A stretch of 64,000 nt of DNA. It comes from Areca catechu. Lineage: Eukaryota > Streptophyta > Magnoliopsida > Arecales > Arecaceae. The DNA is taken from positions 59,061,851 through 59,125,850 of the forward strand of contig CM038044.1 of the NCBI GenBank assembly GCA_021397845.1, given 5' to 3'. The position numbers were made by a program, and so were the translations under genes. Of this stretch, positions 11,404 through 22,345 are shown piece after piece; the stretch's first letter is position 1; each line of letters starts with the position of its first letter. Below the pieces are notes generated by a model. It was not told the DNA's origin. It saw only the letters and a program-made list of their open reading frames with translations, and made no database searches.

Positions 11404-13460
11404 AATCATACACCATCTAAGAAAAATGAGACTAAGAAATCTAGCGGACTGAAGGATAAGTAAAAAAGCCTTCATCAGATTAGTGCTAAGGAGTTAGACA
11501 AAGAGTTAGTTGAGGAAACTTTTGTCTAGATGTTGACTGCTGTAGAAACCAATATTCCTGATTCGAGTATCCCTCTAAAGTAGCAGCCCTTCTTAGCAAA
11601 TTTAAGGATACTTTTCTTGAGGATTTCCTCGACCATATAAACCCATGAGGGATATCTAGAATTAACAAATTTTGTTTTCGGATCAACTCTACCCAACTTA
11701 ACACACTATATGCTAAATTCTATTGTGCATGCCGAGTTACAGAGACAAGTTGGAGAACTTTTATGGAAAGGGTTTATTAGGGTAAGCCTTAGCCGTTACA
11801 TAGTCCCTGCACTATTAACTCTAAAAAAATGGAACTTGGAGGATGTGCATGGATAGCCATGCAATGAACAAAATTATTATCAAATATTGATTCCCCATCC
11901 CTGGACTAAATGACATGCTTGACAAGATGGCCGAGCCACGATCTTTTCTAAGGTAGATCTTAAGAGTGGTTGCCATCAAGTTAGAATCAGAACGGGAGAT
12001 GAGTGGAAGACCACCTTCAAGATGGAGGATGGTTTGTATGTGTAGATGGTTACTTATTCAAAGGAACCAAATTATGTACCCCCATACTTCCATTAGGGAT
12101 TTCCTTGTATGAGAAGTACATGTAGGAGGATTTGCTAGACACTTGGGTAAGAATAAAACCATTGAATCCATGGAATACCAATTCTTCTAGCCTTGCTTAA
12201 AATGAGATGTAGCTAGGATAGTTGCTCAATGTTGGTCTATACACACCACTTCTGATATTTAACTGTCCTTGGAAGGATGTTAGCATGGACTTTGTCTTAG
12301 GTTTACCTAGGACAATCCGTAGAGATGATTTAGTTTTAGTGATAGTAAACTGATTCTATAAAATGGCGCATTTTATCTCTTGTTCCCAAATGTCGTCCAA
12401 TGCATTTATCAAACTACACGGACTTCCCAAAACTATAATGACAAATAGGGAGGTTAAATTTATGACCTATTTTTGGAAAATCTATTAGCATCGTTAGGCA
12501 CAAAACTCTTCCACTTACCATCTACAAATAGATGGCCAAATTGAAGTAGTAGAAAATAGGAACATTGGAAGCCTATTACGCTGTCTAAATGGAGAGCATG
12601 CTAGATTTTGGAATCTTTTACTTCCTCGAGCTGAATTTGCATATAATAGTTTGTGTAAATAAGTCTATAGGTTTGAGTCCTTTTGGGGTAATTCATGGTT
12701 GTCAGCCAAGAAAACTAGTTGACTCATTCCTTTGCCCATGTATGCTAGAGTGGCTAAATCCACTAAGTCATTTGCCTAGTATGTTAAGAGTCTGCATAAT
12801 GAGATTGTAAAAGAATTAATGCAAGTAATGCAGCATATAAGCAAATGGTAGATATGCATAAGCGAGTCAAATTTATAGGAGATGAAGTAATGATTAGGAT
12901 TAGACCTGAGCAATTCCCAGGGACCTTTAAGAAATTGCATGCTTAAGGAGCAGTTCCTTTTAAAATTATAAAGAAAAATAGATAGAATGCATATGTTTTG
13001 GACTTGCCCTCAAAATTAGGAATCAATTCTACTTGTAATATATTTTATCTTACCACTTAAAAAGAGCTAGCAATGATTTCTAGTGAGCTATTTGGGCCTA
13101 ACACACTCTTTGAGAGAGAAACTATCCTTGATTGTCCACAAATAAAAACCTCAATAAAACAAAACTAGATTGAGAGAATCTTGAACGAGCAAATCACTTC
13201 TATTGAGAGTCAAGGCTATCAATAGTACAAGATATGGTGGTGAGGATGATTGGAGTCAAATGACACTTGGATCATGAAAGGAGCTGTAGCACATCAACCC
13301 ATATTTACTCGAGCAATACTAGAGCAATGTCCATCCATACTTGATGGGATCGAGTTCTCCCTATTGCAAGGAAATTAGTGTGGACAGCAACTAGAAAGAA
13401 ATCATCAAAGTTTCAACCTATCTTGATTGAGGAAGCAACATACTAGAACCCATAAATAGT
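11404..13460 (+). pseudogene. internally deleted Ty3/gypsy pol
   Basis: The plus-strand frames, full of stops, first give the protease-RT linker (STLPNL, HAELQRQVGELLWKGFI), then RT fingers (FSKVDLKSGCHQVRI, DEWKTTFKMEDGLYV) ending near 12050. The sequence then jumps directly to the integrase zinc-domain side (GFAGHLGRNKTIESM-like, about 12130). The integrase core follows (MDFVLGLPRT near 12280, KMAHFI, HGLPKTIM) with AEFAYNSL at 12628. A degenerate chromodomain-like tail ends in NDTWIM near 13275. The RT palm with YXDD and all RNase H are missing. It belongs to the same gypsy group as elements 1 and 2. Confidence 0.8.
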
Positions 13461-14329
13461 CAATTAAAGCCCTCCAATTTAATTTCAATCTAGTCTTGTC
13501 AAATCAAAATCAATGTTATTTTATTTTAGTAAATTAAGCCAATTAAATTTGTATTTCGAGTTAAATCAAGTCTAATCCCCTAATTGGCTTGATTTAATTA
13601 AGTACCAGAACCAAAGTATGAATATGACTTTTTGGTGAAACCAATGTGATTCTTGCCAACCCATATTTATGTCGCCCCCTTTTTTTATGGCTTGGGCAAT
13701 AATGTGGTGCCCTTTAGGTGACCTTCCACACTTAGAACTCCTCATAAGTCAAGTCTTTAGTCATTATAGATTTGTTTTAGATTTGGGACTTATATTCTCA
13801 CTTGGACTAAGACTCTTTCATGGATCTATAAAAAGTGATGTACTCAAGCTATTAAATCAATAAAAAATGTTGCTCTATTTTTTTCTTCACCATGTATGGT
13901 GTGATTGCTCCGAGAGGGAGAGGATGAGAGATCCATAGTGCCTATAAGTGAGGGTCAGAGGCCCATCATTGCTCTTCATTCTTCTTCATGTCATGTTCCT
14001 AGATTTTTATGCCAACAACGTTCCAACCTCCATCCTAACCACATGTCCAAGTTACTTCTCTTTTTTCCATAGAAGCCCAACATCTAGGATCTTCTTTTCC
14101 AACTTATGGGTCTTCAAAATCATTTTCTTAAATTTTTTCACATTCTATTGAATCAACCCCTATGTGTAGAAAATTTTGTACTTTGATTTTTCCTGAGCAT
14201 CCATCTATCAAACTTCTCCACCATTCCACATCATGCCCAAACCCACCATCTATTACCTAACCCTATTCCCTACAATATTACACACCAACACAAATTTTTG
14301 TAGAATTTTTCAAGGAGTTTTGGAGGCCG
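13461..14329 (+). repeat. probable 3' LTR of the deleted gypsy element
   Basis: This non-coding stretch follows the integrase tail. It contains a TATA-like CTATAAAAAG (13827-13836) and then an AATAAA-like signal (13857-13863), spaced as in an LTR promoter/terminator. No second copy exists in the window to define edges, so limits are approximate. No coding sequence is visible; short open frames here are chance. Confidence 0.4.
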
Positions 14330-14587
14330 GATCAGCCCTTTTCTATTTTAGATAAGAGTGCTTTCCTAATCTGGGTGTGATCTACCGTGAGATTGATGTC
14401 CAGATGGTGATGTGGTCAGTGATGGATGACGGACGGGAGGAGGATGGCAGAGAACACGATCAAGGGAGCAGTGATTGGGTATTGAAATAGCAGAGATGGG
14501 GGGGCTTAGGATGTTTGTCGCTGGTTTGATAACAGTCTCGGGGAGGAAGAAGAAGATATCCTAATCCTCTGGCTCTGATACCAAAAT
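14330..14587 (-). other. gypsy leader fragment with primer-binding site
   Basis: Minus-strand PBS TGGTATCAGAGCC occupies 14571-14583, four bases inside the LTR that starts at 14588. The adjoining 240 bp have leader-like composition. The gag that should follow to the left is missing, so this is a truncated end of a minus-strand gypsy element. Confidence 0.65.
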
Positions 14588-15400
14588 TGATATGGGATGA
14601 AACATGCTAGAGATTATCATAAAGAAATAGCAGTTCTAGAGAGCAATAAGTTTAGATTGTTATGATGGTTTTGTTCCTGAAAAAGGTTACGAACAAGTAA
14701 GGGTTGTCATATGAAAATTAAAGTCCTACCCGCAAATTAAGATTCCAAGAAGTGATAAAGAGAGTAGGATCCTAGGGTTGAGAAACCACTAATTTAGAGC
14801 ATGCTCGATTTTCAATAAAATAGAAATAGAGAGAAGGGATGGGTTTAATTACTTGGCAATGATTTCTTTTTCTCATTATAAATGGGGTCTCACACTCTCA
14901 GGATTGGCACCTAGAAGAAGAAGCTCTTTCCCATGGATGCGCTGGCTTTCCGTTAGATGGACCCGAAGGAAAAGAAGACCTCCTCCAAGGATCATGGTTC
15001 TGGAGGGATCCTGCAACACTAAGAGTTAGAGACTTAGAAAAGGAAAATAGGAGGAAGGAAGTTGGAAGTAGAGGGGACAGGGGGTGCTGAAGGGCTCGGT
15101 GTGGAGAAGTGGTTGGTGGCCTAGAAGCTGGTGGCTAGGGTTTGGATGAGAGGATCCCTGGCAACTAGGGTTGGGGTGCTTTGGAAGATGGCGAACTGGG
15201 GTTGGAGAGCTTTGGAGTTGGCGGCTAGGGTTTGGAAGTGAACTGGCATGGGGCCTCTCATCCTCTCTCCCTCACGGAGTGTCAATGCTTAAGAGCATGA
15301 AAGACTCCTTGTCCCCGCCACTCGAAAACCCATAAGCAACAAAAGGACAAGTCCCTTCCAAAAAGCCCGGAGCCCCTGTTGCCTCATACCTGTCAAATGC
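14588..15400 (-). repeat. truncated 5' LTR of a minus-strand gypsy element
   Basis: It starts TGATATGGGATG directly outside the PBS. It aligns with the LTR at 40075-41470: GGTTGAGAAACCA (14774 and 40262), AGGATCCTG (15005 and 40491), and CTCTCTCCCTCACGGAGTG (15262 and 40771). Homology fades near 15400, before the TATA box, so about the distal 40% is missing. Confidence 0.7.
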
Positions 15401-15780
15401 ATGCACCATATCTCGTCTCAAGCCAGTCGGTGCATGCTACAAGTAAGGATCCATTGGGAGCGACGCTTCAATTCAGAGGCAAATTCTTCAAGCCTGACGA
15501 TGGTAATTATGGCCCCTTTTAAAGAGGGATGACATGGCATTGCCCCATTGGTGGGGAAGCACGATCTCCGGAGCATCGTCTCACAAGGCATTAATGGTGC
15601 AAGAAGCATGCCCCTCAATGTCAGCATGATCATTACTCCCCTAGCCTTGAGCATCGCTTTGTTCCCTGGGCTTGGAAGTGGGGGGCATCTGATATGGCAT
15701 ATTTGCTAATGTGGAGCCCCTACTGGCAGCTATGTAGGTGAGAGACGCCACCCAGACATCGTGGCCAAATGGAGAGCCAT
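15401..15780. other. unassigned spacer before tandem array
   Basis: No coding or transposon domain recognised. The stretch is GC-richer than its surroundings and leads directly into the 48/54-bp array. A 78-codon open frame on the minus strand has no recognisable motif. Confidence 0.35.
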
Positions 15781-15789
15781 GGAGGGCCC

Positions 15790-16210
15790 TCCTACCGAGG
15801 TCAGCTCCCGACCTGGGTCGTGCTCATAAGGTAGCCCTCCTATTGAGGTCAGCTCCGATCGGGGGCATGCTCATGCTGCCAAGGTGAGCCCTCCTGTCTT
15901 GGTCAGCTCCCGAACGGGGTCATGCTCATAAGGCCAGCCTTCCTATCAAGGTCAACTCCCTGGCTAGGGACGTGCTCATGCTGCCAAGATGAGCCCTCCT
16001 GTCGAGGTCAGCTCTTGCCGAGGTCATGCTCATAAGATGAGCCCTCCTATCGAGTCAGCTGGGGATGTGCTCATGCTACCAAGGCAAGATCTCCTGTCAA
16101 GGTTAGATCCCGACCGAGGTCGTGGTCATAAGGCGAGCCCTCCTGTTAAGGTTAGCTCATAGTCGGGGATGTGCTCATGCTGCTAAGGCGAGCCCTCCTA
16201 CCGAGCTGAC
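15790..16210. repeat. alternating two-unit tandem array (about 102-bp dimer)
   Basis: About eight units alternate between two types. Unit A carries GTCGTGCTCATAAGG; unit B carries GTGCTCATGCTGCCAAGG or a variant. Both start with GAGGTCAGCTC and end with GAGCCCTCCT. Unit lengths are about 48 and 54 bp, giving a dimer repeated about four times. Individual units are diverged, while the A-B order holds throughout. Confidence 0.85.
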
Positions 16211-16221
16211 CTCCTATATTT

Positions 16222-16779
16222 TTTCTTTGGACAAAAATATAATATGCAAGAAATTATCTAATATGCAGGAAATATGAAGAAAATTAAATTATGCCAAAAT
16301 TATGAAAAAAGAGCCCTAAACATGCTGAATTTCTATCATGCTGAAATTAGGTGGAGATTTTCCTAAGGCAGAGAACAGGCATGCAGAAAATCTATAACTC
16401 GAAATAAATCATGAAAAATTACCGATAAACATAAATCAAATATGATGGATTCAGCAAAACAAGAATCAGATTTTTATCAGATCCCTATATACATAAACAA
16501 TTATGGGAAGAAACTATATGCAGGATGTCTGTGCAAAAATTTAACCTAGGTGCAGATTTTAATATGCAGAAATTAAAATAAATGCAGAAAAATGTAAAAC
16601 CTTGCTCTAAGGAGATCACATCTGTCCTAGGCTCATTACTCCCATGGGCAGATAGTATACTCATGGATACCCTATTCAGGAGGCGTGATTTCTTCAAAGG
16701 AAGGACTTAAAAGAGGAAAAAAAACCAGGTCCTAAGCAGGATGAGGATTTTAGGGGATTAGGTGGCTTAAGAGGATTTT
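16222..16779 (-). other. gypsy leader-like sequence, minus strand
   Basis: A/T-rich, non-coding, and sharing phrases with the leader of element 1 (for example CTAATATGCAGGAAATAT at about 16258). It precedes another minus-strand gypsy LTR as a leader should. A clear PBS is not visible; GCTCTAAGGAGATCAC near 16606 may be its decayed trace. Confidence 0.5.
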
Positions 16780-17396
16780 AGGTTCTCGAAATCAAGCCAA
16801 AGAAAAGATAGAGGATCATGTAATAGTTTAGAAGCATAAGCATGCAAAGAAAGACTCTAAAAGAGAAGAAACCAGGATCCTAGGGCTAGGAAACCGCGGT
16901 AGGACTAGCTTTTCCTCAATAATTCGGATTAGAGAGTTAGGAGGTGTGTACCGGGCAAGATCTAAAGCACTTGATGCAGAGGTATCACCACTCATGGATG
17001 CGGCCTGCAAGACGACGCTATCAACCATGGGTTCGCTGGCTTTTCATCCTCTGATTCGAAGGCAAAGCAAATGGCATCCGATCTCTGCAAAACCAGAGGG
17101 ACCTGCAAGACACCTTTTAGGGGATTAGGGAAAAATATCAAATTGAGAAAAGAAAGAGGAGAAGAAGGGGAAGAAAAGGTTGGATGGGGGGGCCAAGATG
17201 GGAGCTGGAAGATGGGTGTCCAGGTAGATGTTGGCTAGGGTTTTTTTTGACCTCACACCCCTCGATGCTTATAGAGCAAAGGCAGATTTACTCCCTCACA
17301 AAGCTTGATGTTCACAAAGAACAAAGGCAAAGAAAGAAGAAGAACTCTCAATTTTCATTCACATAACCATCCAACTTTCATACAAGAGATGGGTCC

Positions 17397-17404
17397 TTTA
17401 TATA
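17397..17404 (-). promoter_or_regulatory. LTR TATA box
   Basis: TATATAAA on the minus strand, at the same relative place as TATAAATA in the related LTR at 40864-40871. Confidence 0.5.
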
Positions 17405-17828
17405 GTCACATGACTTAGGACTTAAGTTATGAAAACATGGAAATAATGGGGCACCCTAAACCTTCCTCCTTTGCAAATTTAATATATGGAAGAAATCTAA
17501 CAAATGCCAAATAAAAAATGTCCTCCAAAGATGGTATGTAGTGGGCGGCCCAAAGGGGGGGACCAAGGGGCGCCAACTTCTTTCTTCTCTTGGCTTGGGG
17601 TGGACCACTTCTTTCCTAAGCAAGCTAGCATGAATCATGGGATTCATGTTTATTTGCTTTTACTTTCCTTCTTATCATGCTGGCATGTGGAGTTGGTGTG
17701 CTTGAGTGTGAAATTGATGTGCTATCATGTGGACACCAAATCCTCATATTGGGCCAACCTCTTATAATCCTTAATACAACCTTAGTGTGGTGTAATCCAA
17801 GGTGTGACTGGGACTCCATGTAGTTGTC

Positions 17829-18462
17829 TATTGGGCTGGGGCCAGCTCATGCTCATGTGTGTATGGGCACACGTGGTCTGGGATCCGTGCAATAAGGGTC
17901 GCCAGCTGGGTGAGTGACATCAGTTCCAATGTCCTCGCTCTTGCAAGTCGGCTCGAGGACTAGTACTCTAGGTTGGTGCTGCAATGCTCGATGAGGAGTC
18001 GACTCATGCACCTCGGGGTTGCTCTGCTATCGGTTTAACAGAGTAAAACTTGCCTCTTATAATAGGGACATTCCTTTTGCAAGATTGGTTAGGGGCGATG
18101 ATCCAACAACTGGTATCAGTGCCGAGGTCACGAGTTCAAATCCTTGCAAGGGGAAAAACTTGAGCATTTTGCTAGGGGAGATTGTTGGGCTGGGGCTAGC
18201 TCATGCTCACGTGTGTATGGGTGCACGTGTGTCTGGGATCTGTACAATGCGGGTCGCTAGCTGGGTGAGTGATGTCAGTTCCAATGCCCTCGCTCTTGCG
18301 AGTCAGCTCGAGGGTTAGTATTCTTGGTTGGTGCTGCAATGCTCGGCGAGGAGTCACTCATACGCCCCGAGGTTGCTGTGCTGCCGGTTTAAGAGAGTTA
18401 TACCTACCTCTTATAGTAGGGACGTTCCTTTTATAAGGTTGGTTTGGGGCGATGATCCAACA
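17829..18462 (+). mobile_element. TRIM (terminal-repeat retrotransposon in miniature), 634 bp
   Basis: Two 280-bp direct repeats (17829-18108 and 18183-18462) flank a 74-bp core. The core opens with a PBS two bases inside the left repeat (TGGTATCAGTGC, 18111-18122) and ends in a purine tract GCTAGGGGAGAT (18171-18182) just before the right repeat. The right repeat is TGTTGGGC...CCAACA; the left begins TATTGGGC, so its TG has become TA. Flanking pentamers TTGTC (17824-17828) and TTATC (18463-18467) are a target duplication with one transition. It has no coding capacity, so it moved using enzymes of another element. It lies within a gypsy LTR. Confidence 0.93.
18111..18145 (+). promoter_or_regulatory. 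TRIM primer-binding site with tRNA-like extension
   Basis: TGGTATCAGTGCC is followed within a few bases by GGTCACGAGTTCAAATCC. The segment GTTCAAATCC fits the tRNA T-loop/B-box consensus GWTCRANNC. The PBS function is well supported; any RNA polymerase III role is only a suggestion. Confidence 0.7.
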
Positions 18463-18669
18463 TTATCAACGTGTCACACTGGGTGTGGTCCTTCACATGC
18501 TTGAGTCTTCTCGGACTAGACTTAACTCAATAAAACTGGACGTGATTACAAGACACAAAATGATAAATGGCTCAACATGAGTTGACTCAACCAACTTAGC
18601 TCAACTGAGCTGACCATATCCCAAGACTGATCTAAAACCCTAATGGTATGAATCAAACTCTAAATACAT

Positions 18670-18740
18670 GACTCAATGATATCAAAATAGGACTCAATGA
18701 TATCAAAATAAGACTCAATGATATAAAAAATAGGACTCAA
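18670..18740. repeat. 21-bp tandem repeat, three copies
   Basis: GACTCAATGATATCAAAATA-type units start near 18670, 18691 and 18712. They lie in the distal part of the gypsy LTR where relatives have scattered ACTCAA phrases. Confidence 0.8.
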
Positions 18741-18821
18741 AGTAAATAAAAATTCTTAATAACCGTAGATGATAATCACAAAGGATTGAGAATTCTCTTC
18801 CTAATCTTGGTGCCCACACTA

Positions 18822-19419
18822 GTGGCTCAGGGCCCGGAGGCAACAGCGCCTGTCCCTCCCACGGGGAACTACACCACCAAAGGGACAAGATCTGTACCAT
18901 GCCAGTGAACACCCCAGTAGGAGGATCTCCTTCAAAGGACTGGTTCGATAGGGTAGAGATCGCAAGCAATGGAAAAAATCCTTTTGAAAGGGGTACCAAG
19001 ATAAGGATATCTCAGTGAAGCTCCAGACCTGGTCTGGGCTGTCATTCTCATATAAAATAGAAGAAAGAATCCCCAAGGGGGGGAAAAATTGGTAAGGCAC
19101 AGAGAGCTTGCGGGCAAGGGACCAACCAAGAGAACCTTCTCTCTGCTATCTTTACTCCACCTTATCTTTACACTCAATTCCATCTTTCACCCTCTATGTA
19201 GAGAGATCCTAAGCTCTCTATCACAAAGGTTTAGTTCTCCTAGATCGTCCCACTGACTTGATCATCGAAGTATTCCTGCCAGAATCCCCAGCATGGGTCT
19301 CCTCTATTTTGCTGGACAGCCAACCAAGGAGTTAAGCAGAGCAGAGGACCAAGCACCCAACAGAAGCCCAACATGTTCACAACATATCAGAGTTGTAGGC
19401 CATGGTGATTCAAGCGATA
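18822..19419. other. unassigned, possibly a degraded LTR end with PBS
   Basis: Non-coding and richer in G+C at 18822-18900. Near its right end AACATATCAGAGTTG (19380-19394) resembles a decayed TGGTATCAGAG primer-binding site after ...CACCCAACA-like sequence at 19355-19360. It could be the last part of a plus-strand LTR plus PBS. Evidence is thin. Confidence 0.3.
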
Positions 19420-21233
19420 ACAAAGGTAATAAGTAGGTCAACAAGGAATCGATCACTCCTAGTAAGGGAAGAAGTTATCCCGTGTGATCTCTTCGAATGA
19501 TGACTTAGGAAGTTTTTGATCAAAGAATGATGAGATTGGATAGGGTTTCTAATCTTTCATCGATCGAGTCTTCATTATCAAATTAAGATTTAAATGGATT
19601 AATTGCTAGGGTTTAAAATTTATCCATGCTAATAACTTAATTAGGATAAAGGGAGATCAAAGGATTGAATTGCACGGTAACTTTTCATTGAAGAATATTT
19701 TGATAATTTTTATCAAATTTTTCATCTTTCGGGTAGGCATGACATGTTGCTAGATGTCAATCATGTCTTGTATATTTTCATGAATCAATTTGATTGGATT
19801 CATGAGTCAATTCGGAAGAAGGTTCAAATTGGTGACTTAGGTCATCCCAATTTGACCTAATTAGGTCAATCGAGTTCGATTGGTTCAAATTAGCTTGGAC
19901 CTAGACCTACTGGTAGCTAGATGTTGAACCTAAAGGGTCACACACATTAAGAAATTGGACAGGGAAGTCAATTATATTTTTATTAGGATCATGGAATCTT
20001 AATTGGCTAGCTAATTGACATACTAGCATATGTTGGCTAGCCCAACTCCTAACCCAAATGGATTGGATCGGCTTGTTTTCTATTTGGGCTAACCAATTTA
20101 AGTAGAATTTAAATTGGGTAGAGTCCTAAGTAGGACAGCCTAATTTAATATTTATTTGGGTTTTATTAGGCATTATCTTGGATTTATGGAAGAGTCCTGC
20201 ATGGCATGGACTCTTGGCGCCAAGTTACGGTGTACGCCAAGAATAAGTGTGCACAGAAGGACCAAGAGTCCTTCTACTAGTCAAACACAAATCCTAGATA
20301 AAGCCCAAACACCTCTTCCTTGTCTCCACACCATTTAGTTTAGGATTGACTGGTCAAAGAAGTGGATTGGCATGAAAATAAAGGTGGCGCACAATAAAGG
20401 GTTCCGTCCCTTCATTGTTGGTGCTAATTTGAAATCAGGAGTCCTTCTATGTGAAGGCTCCTATATATTTCTTTGATGCCTTCTTTCAGATTTCATGCCC
20501 CTTAGCCTTCCTATAACTGGTTAATGGCATGTAGCAGGTGGAGAAAAAGACTGGAAAAATGAAAAGGCATTAATTTGTCTCTTAGCACATGATTAGATGT
20601 ATCATGATATGTCCTCTCATCCTAATAAGACTCCTTCTACTTGAAGGGTCTTATAAAATGGTTAAGAAAAAGACATATCAGGCACCCCATGACTCTCTAT
20701 GAACGCATTGTATTCTGATGCCAAAGCATTAAGTTTCACATATAAAGAATACTACCTGCTATTTTATCTTCCTCCTCTTTAAGACAAGATTTGTCATTTT
20801 AAGACAAAGCTTGTTCTTTTAAGACAAGGCCATTCTATTTAAGACAAGAGCCTAGGGAGAAAAAAAAAGGAATATTCAAAATCTAAGTGAAGATTCAGTG
20901 TGATCTCTGAGTTCCCTATCGGAGGGTAGGGATTCAAGCGAAGGGAGAAAGTTAGAAAGGCTGCTGGAAGAGTCCCGGTTAAAAAGCAACCTTCGTAGGA
21001 GTGCTTCCTTGGTCTGATTTCTTTGTGGATCACCTTTAGAGGGCATACACTTGTGTGACTCATGGAAGTTAAGGAATATAGTATTCCAGGTATTCCTCTA
21101 TAACCCTAAAGATTTGATTATTAGTTATTATGCTCAAGTGGTCCTAGGGTTTAGGTTTCCGGCATATCAGGGTTTCGAAAATGAAGATTTTGAAACCCAG
21201 TCTTCCGTTATGCCCAGCCCGAGGAACCCAACA
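19420..21233 (+). repeat. copia LTR, plus strand, 5'-truncated
   Basis: Homology to the LTR of the complete element starts abruptly at AGGTAATAAGTAGGTCAACA (19424; compare 24538). It follows the same order to the terminal GAGGAACCCAACA (to 21233), including the CATGACATGTTGCTAGA-like segment near 19738 and the TTTGACCTAATTAGGTC segment near 19850. A TATAAAG box sits at 20741-20747. The first roughly 550 bp of the LTR are absent. It resembles the minus-strand LTR at 9095-11403 more than the complete element. Confidence 0.8.
20781..20850 (+). repeat. 20-bp AAGACAAG tandem repeat downstream of TATA
   Basis: AAGACAA occurs at 20781, 20801, 20821 and 20841, exactly 20 bp apart, separated by T-rich linkers. 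It starts 40 bp after the TATA box, so it would lie in the transcribed leader. Confidence 0.9.
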
Positions 21234-21681
21234 CTTGCACTGCTCCTTATAATAAAACTTCATCCCATGGCACCAAGGCCTAGCCTAGTTCCACAAGCAC
21301 CACCACCATCATTGAAACAATCATGGGTACAAGTTGAGATGGTGCACACCATCAGTTGGGGTTGCCATAATAGAGACCTCGGTGATGAGCAAAGAATGGT
21401 GCTAGAAGGGCTCCTTTAGCCATACATAGTACCCAAGCTGTACGCAGGCTCCTCCATGATTAGGGCATGGCTATGGTAAAAATTAGGAGGAGGGCACCTT
21501 TAGTCACCCAACAATCCTAGCAGTTGATGCATAATCATTTGGTTCCTCATATTGAAATAGTGATAACATTTTAACACTACCAGAAGAAAAAACCATATAG
21601 GTAAAAACTTTTATTTATATTATTTTAATATTCGTAGAGTGCCCAAATACTACAAAGTGGCCACCATCTGAGTGATTATGA
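21234..21681. other. unassigned non-coding stretch
   Basis: No transposon landmark or repeat array. Short open frames have no recognisable motif. It follows the copia LTR end, where PBS and leader would be expected, but no PBS is visible, so this LTR edge may be a recombination point or an old solo LTR. Confidence 0.35.
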
Positions 21682-22045
21682 AAAAAAGAGAGAAGATGAT
21701 GGGGAAAAAGAAAAAGAGAGAAATGACATCTCTCTTACTCTTTATCACTTCCAAAGAAAAGAAGAAAGAGAGAAGTGACATGTCTTTGACTCTCTATTAT
21801 CTTTAAAGAGTTAGAAAGAGAAATAATATCTCTCTGACTTGTTCACTTCTCATAAGTATCATTTTCATAAGAAAAGGAAGAAAATGAGAGAGAAATGGCA
21901 TCTCTCCAACATTGTCAGCTTTTGCATAAGAGAATAAAAAAATAGGTGAGAGAGAGAAGTGATCTCTTTGACTCATCGTCACTTCTTGTGAGTACCTTCT
22001 ACATAAAAAATAAGGAGATAAAAGAGAGGGAAAGGTGGCTTCCTC
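21682..22045. repeat. degenerate 55-70 bp tandem repeat rich in GAGAGAA
   Basis: Five or six loose units repeat the scheme GAGAGAAGTGACATCTCT, then a pyrimidine/AT segment with CACTTC, then a purine tract AAGAAAAGGAAG. Unit length varies. The purine/pyrimidine alternation could fold into weak hairpins, but no coding function is apparent. Confidence 0.6.
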
Positions 22046-22345
22046 CAATCACCTCTAAAATCATCGAAACAAAATTTTGAGGCTTCCTTATCCCTATCTC
22101 CTTCTCCATCGATGATAAACCTATCGAAGGTCCTTTGCCTCTATCTTTGTCCACCTCTTCAAATGGTGCTTTCACCTCCACCACCATTTCCTCTTTGATT
22201 GAGGGAGCTTGCCAATCTCTGCCTCATCTCCTCCATAAGGGGAGCTGTAGAAAGCCAACCACCATAGCCTCTTCTCCACTCAAATCAGTGATCACAAGAA
22301 AATCCACCTTAGGACTGGCTTTAGCAAGGTTAGCAGTAGGACCCC
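22046..22345. other. flank of the solo LTR, possible old ORF on minus strand
   Basis: If the solo LTR at 22346-23800 and one ACCCC are removed, this stretch joins 23806-23988. The minus strand is then open for about 40 codons on each side with one frame change (for example FMVAKPDMIKV on the right and AKASPKVDFLVITDLSGEEA on the left). I do not recognise the product; it may be a decayed gag-like or host sequence. Confidence 0.3.

Larger units (their letters stand above)
16780..18821 (-). repeat. gypsy LTR, minus strand, interrupted by a TRIM
   Basis: It shares the landmark order of the other minus-strand gypsy LTRs: AGGATCCTAGGGCTAGGAAA near 16874, a CCTCGATGCTTATAGAGC segment near 17263, and a minus-strand TATATAAA box at 17397-17404. 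A terminal TTGGTGCCCACACTA (to 18821) corresponds to GGTGCCCACACCA at the end of the 40075 LTR. The left edge is unclear. A complete TRIM at 17829-18462 splits it; without the TRIM the LTR would be about 1.4 kb, close to its relatives. Confidence 0.7.

Noticed and set aside
18111..18145. tRNA gene in the TRIM core
   Set aside because: Only a B-box-like segment and a PBS are present; there is no cloverleaf, anticodon arm or proper A box.
21051..21419. 122-codon plus-strand frame at the copia LTR edge
   Set aside because: It straddles the LTR end (21233) and has no recognisable domain.
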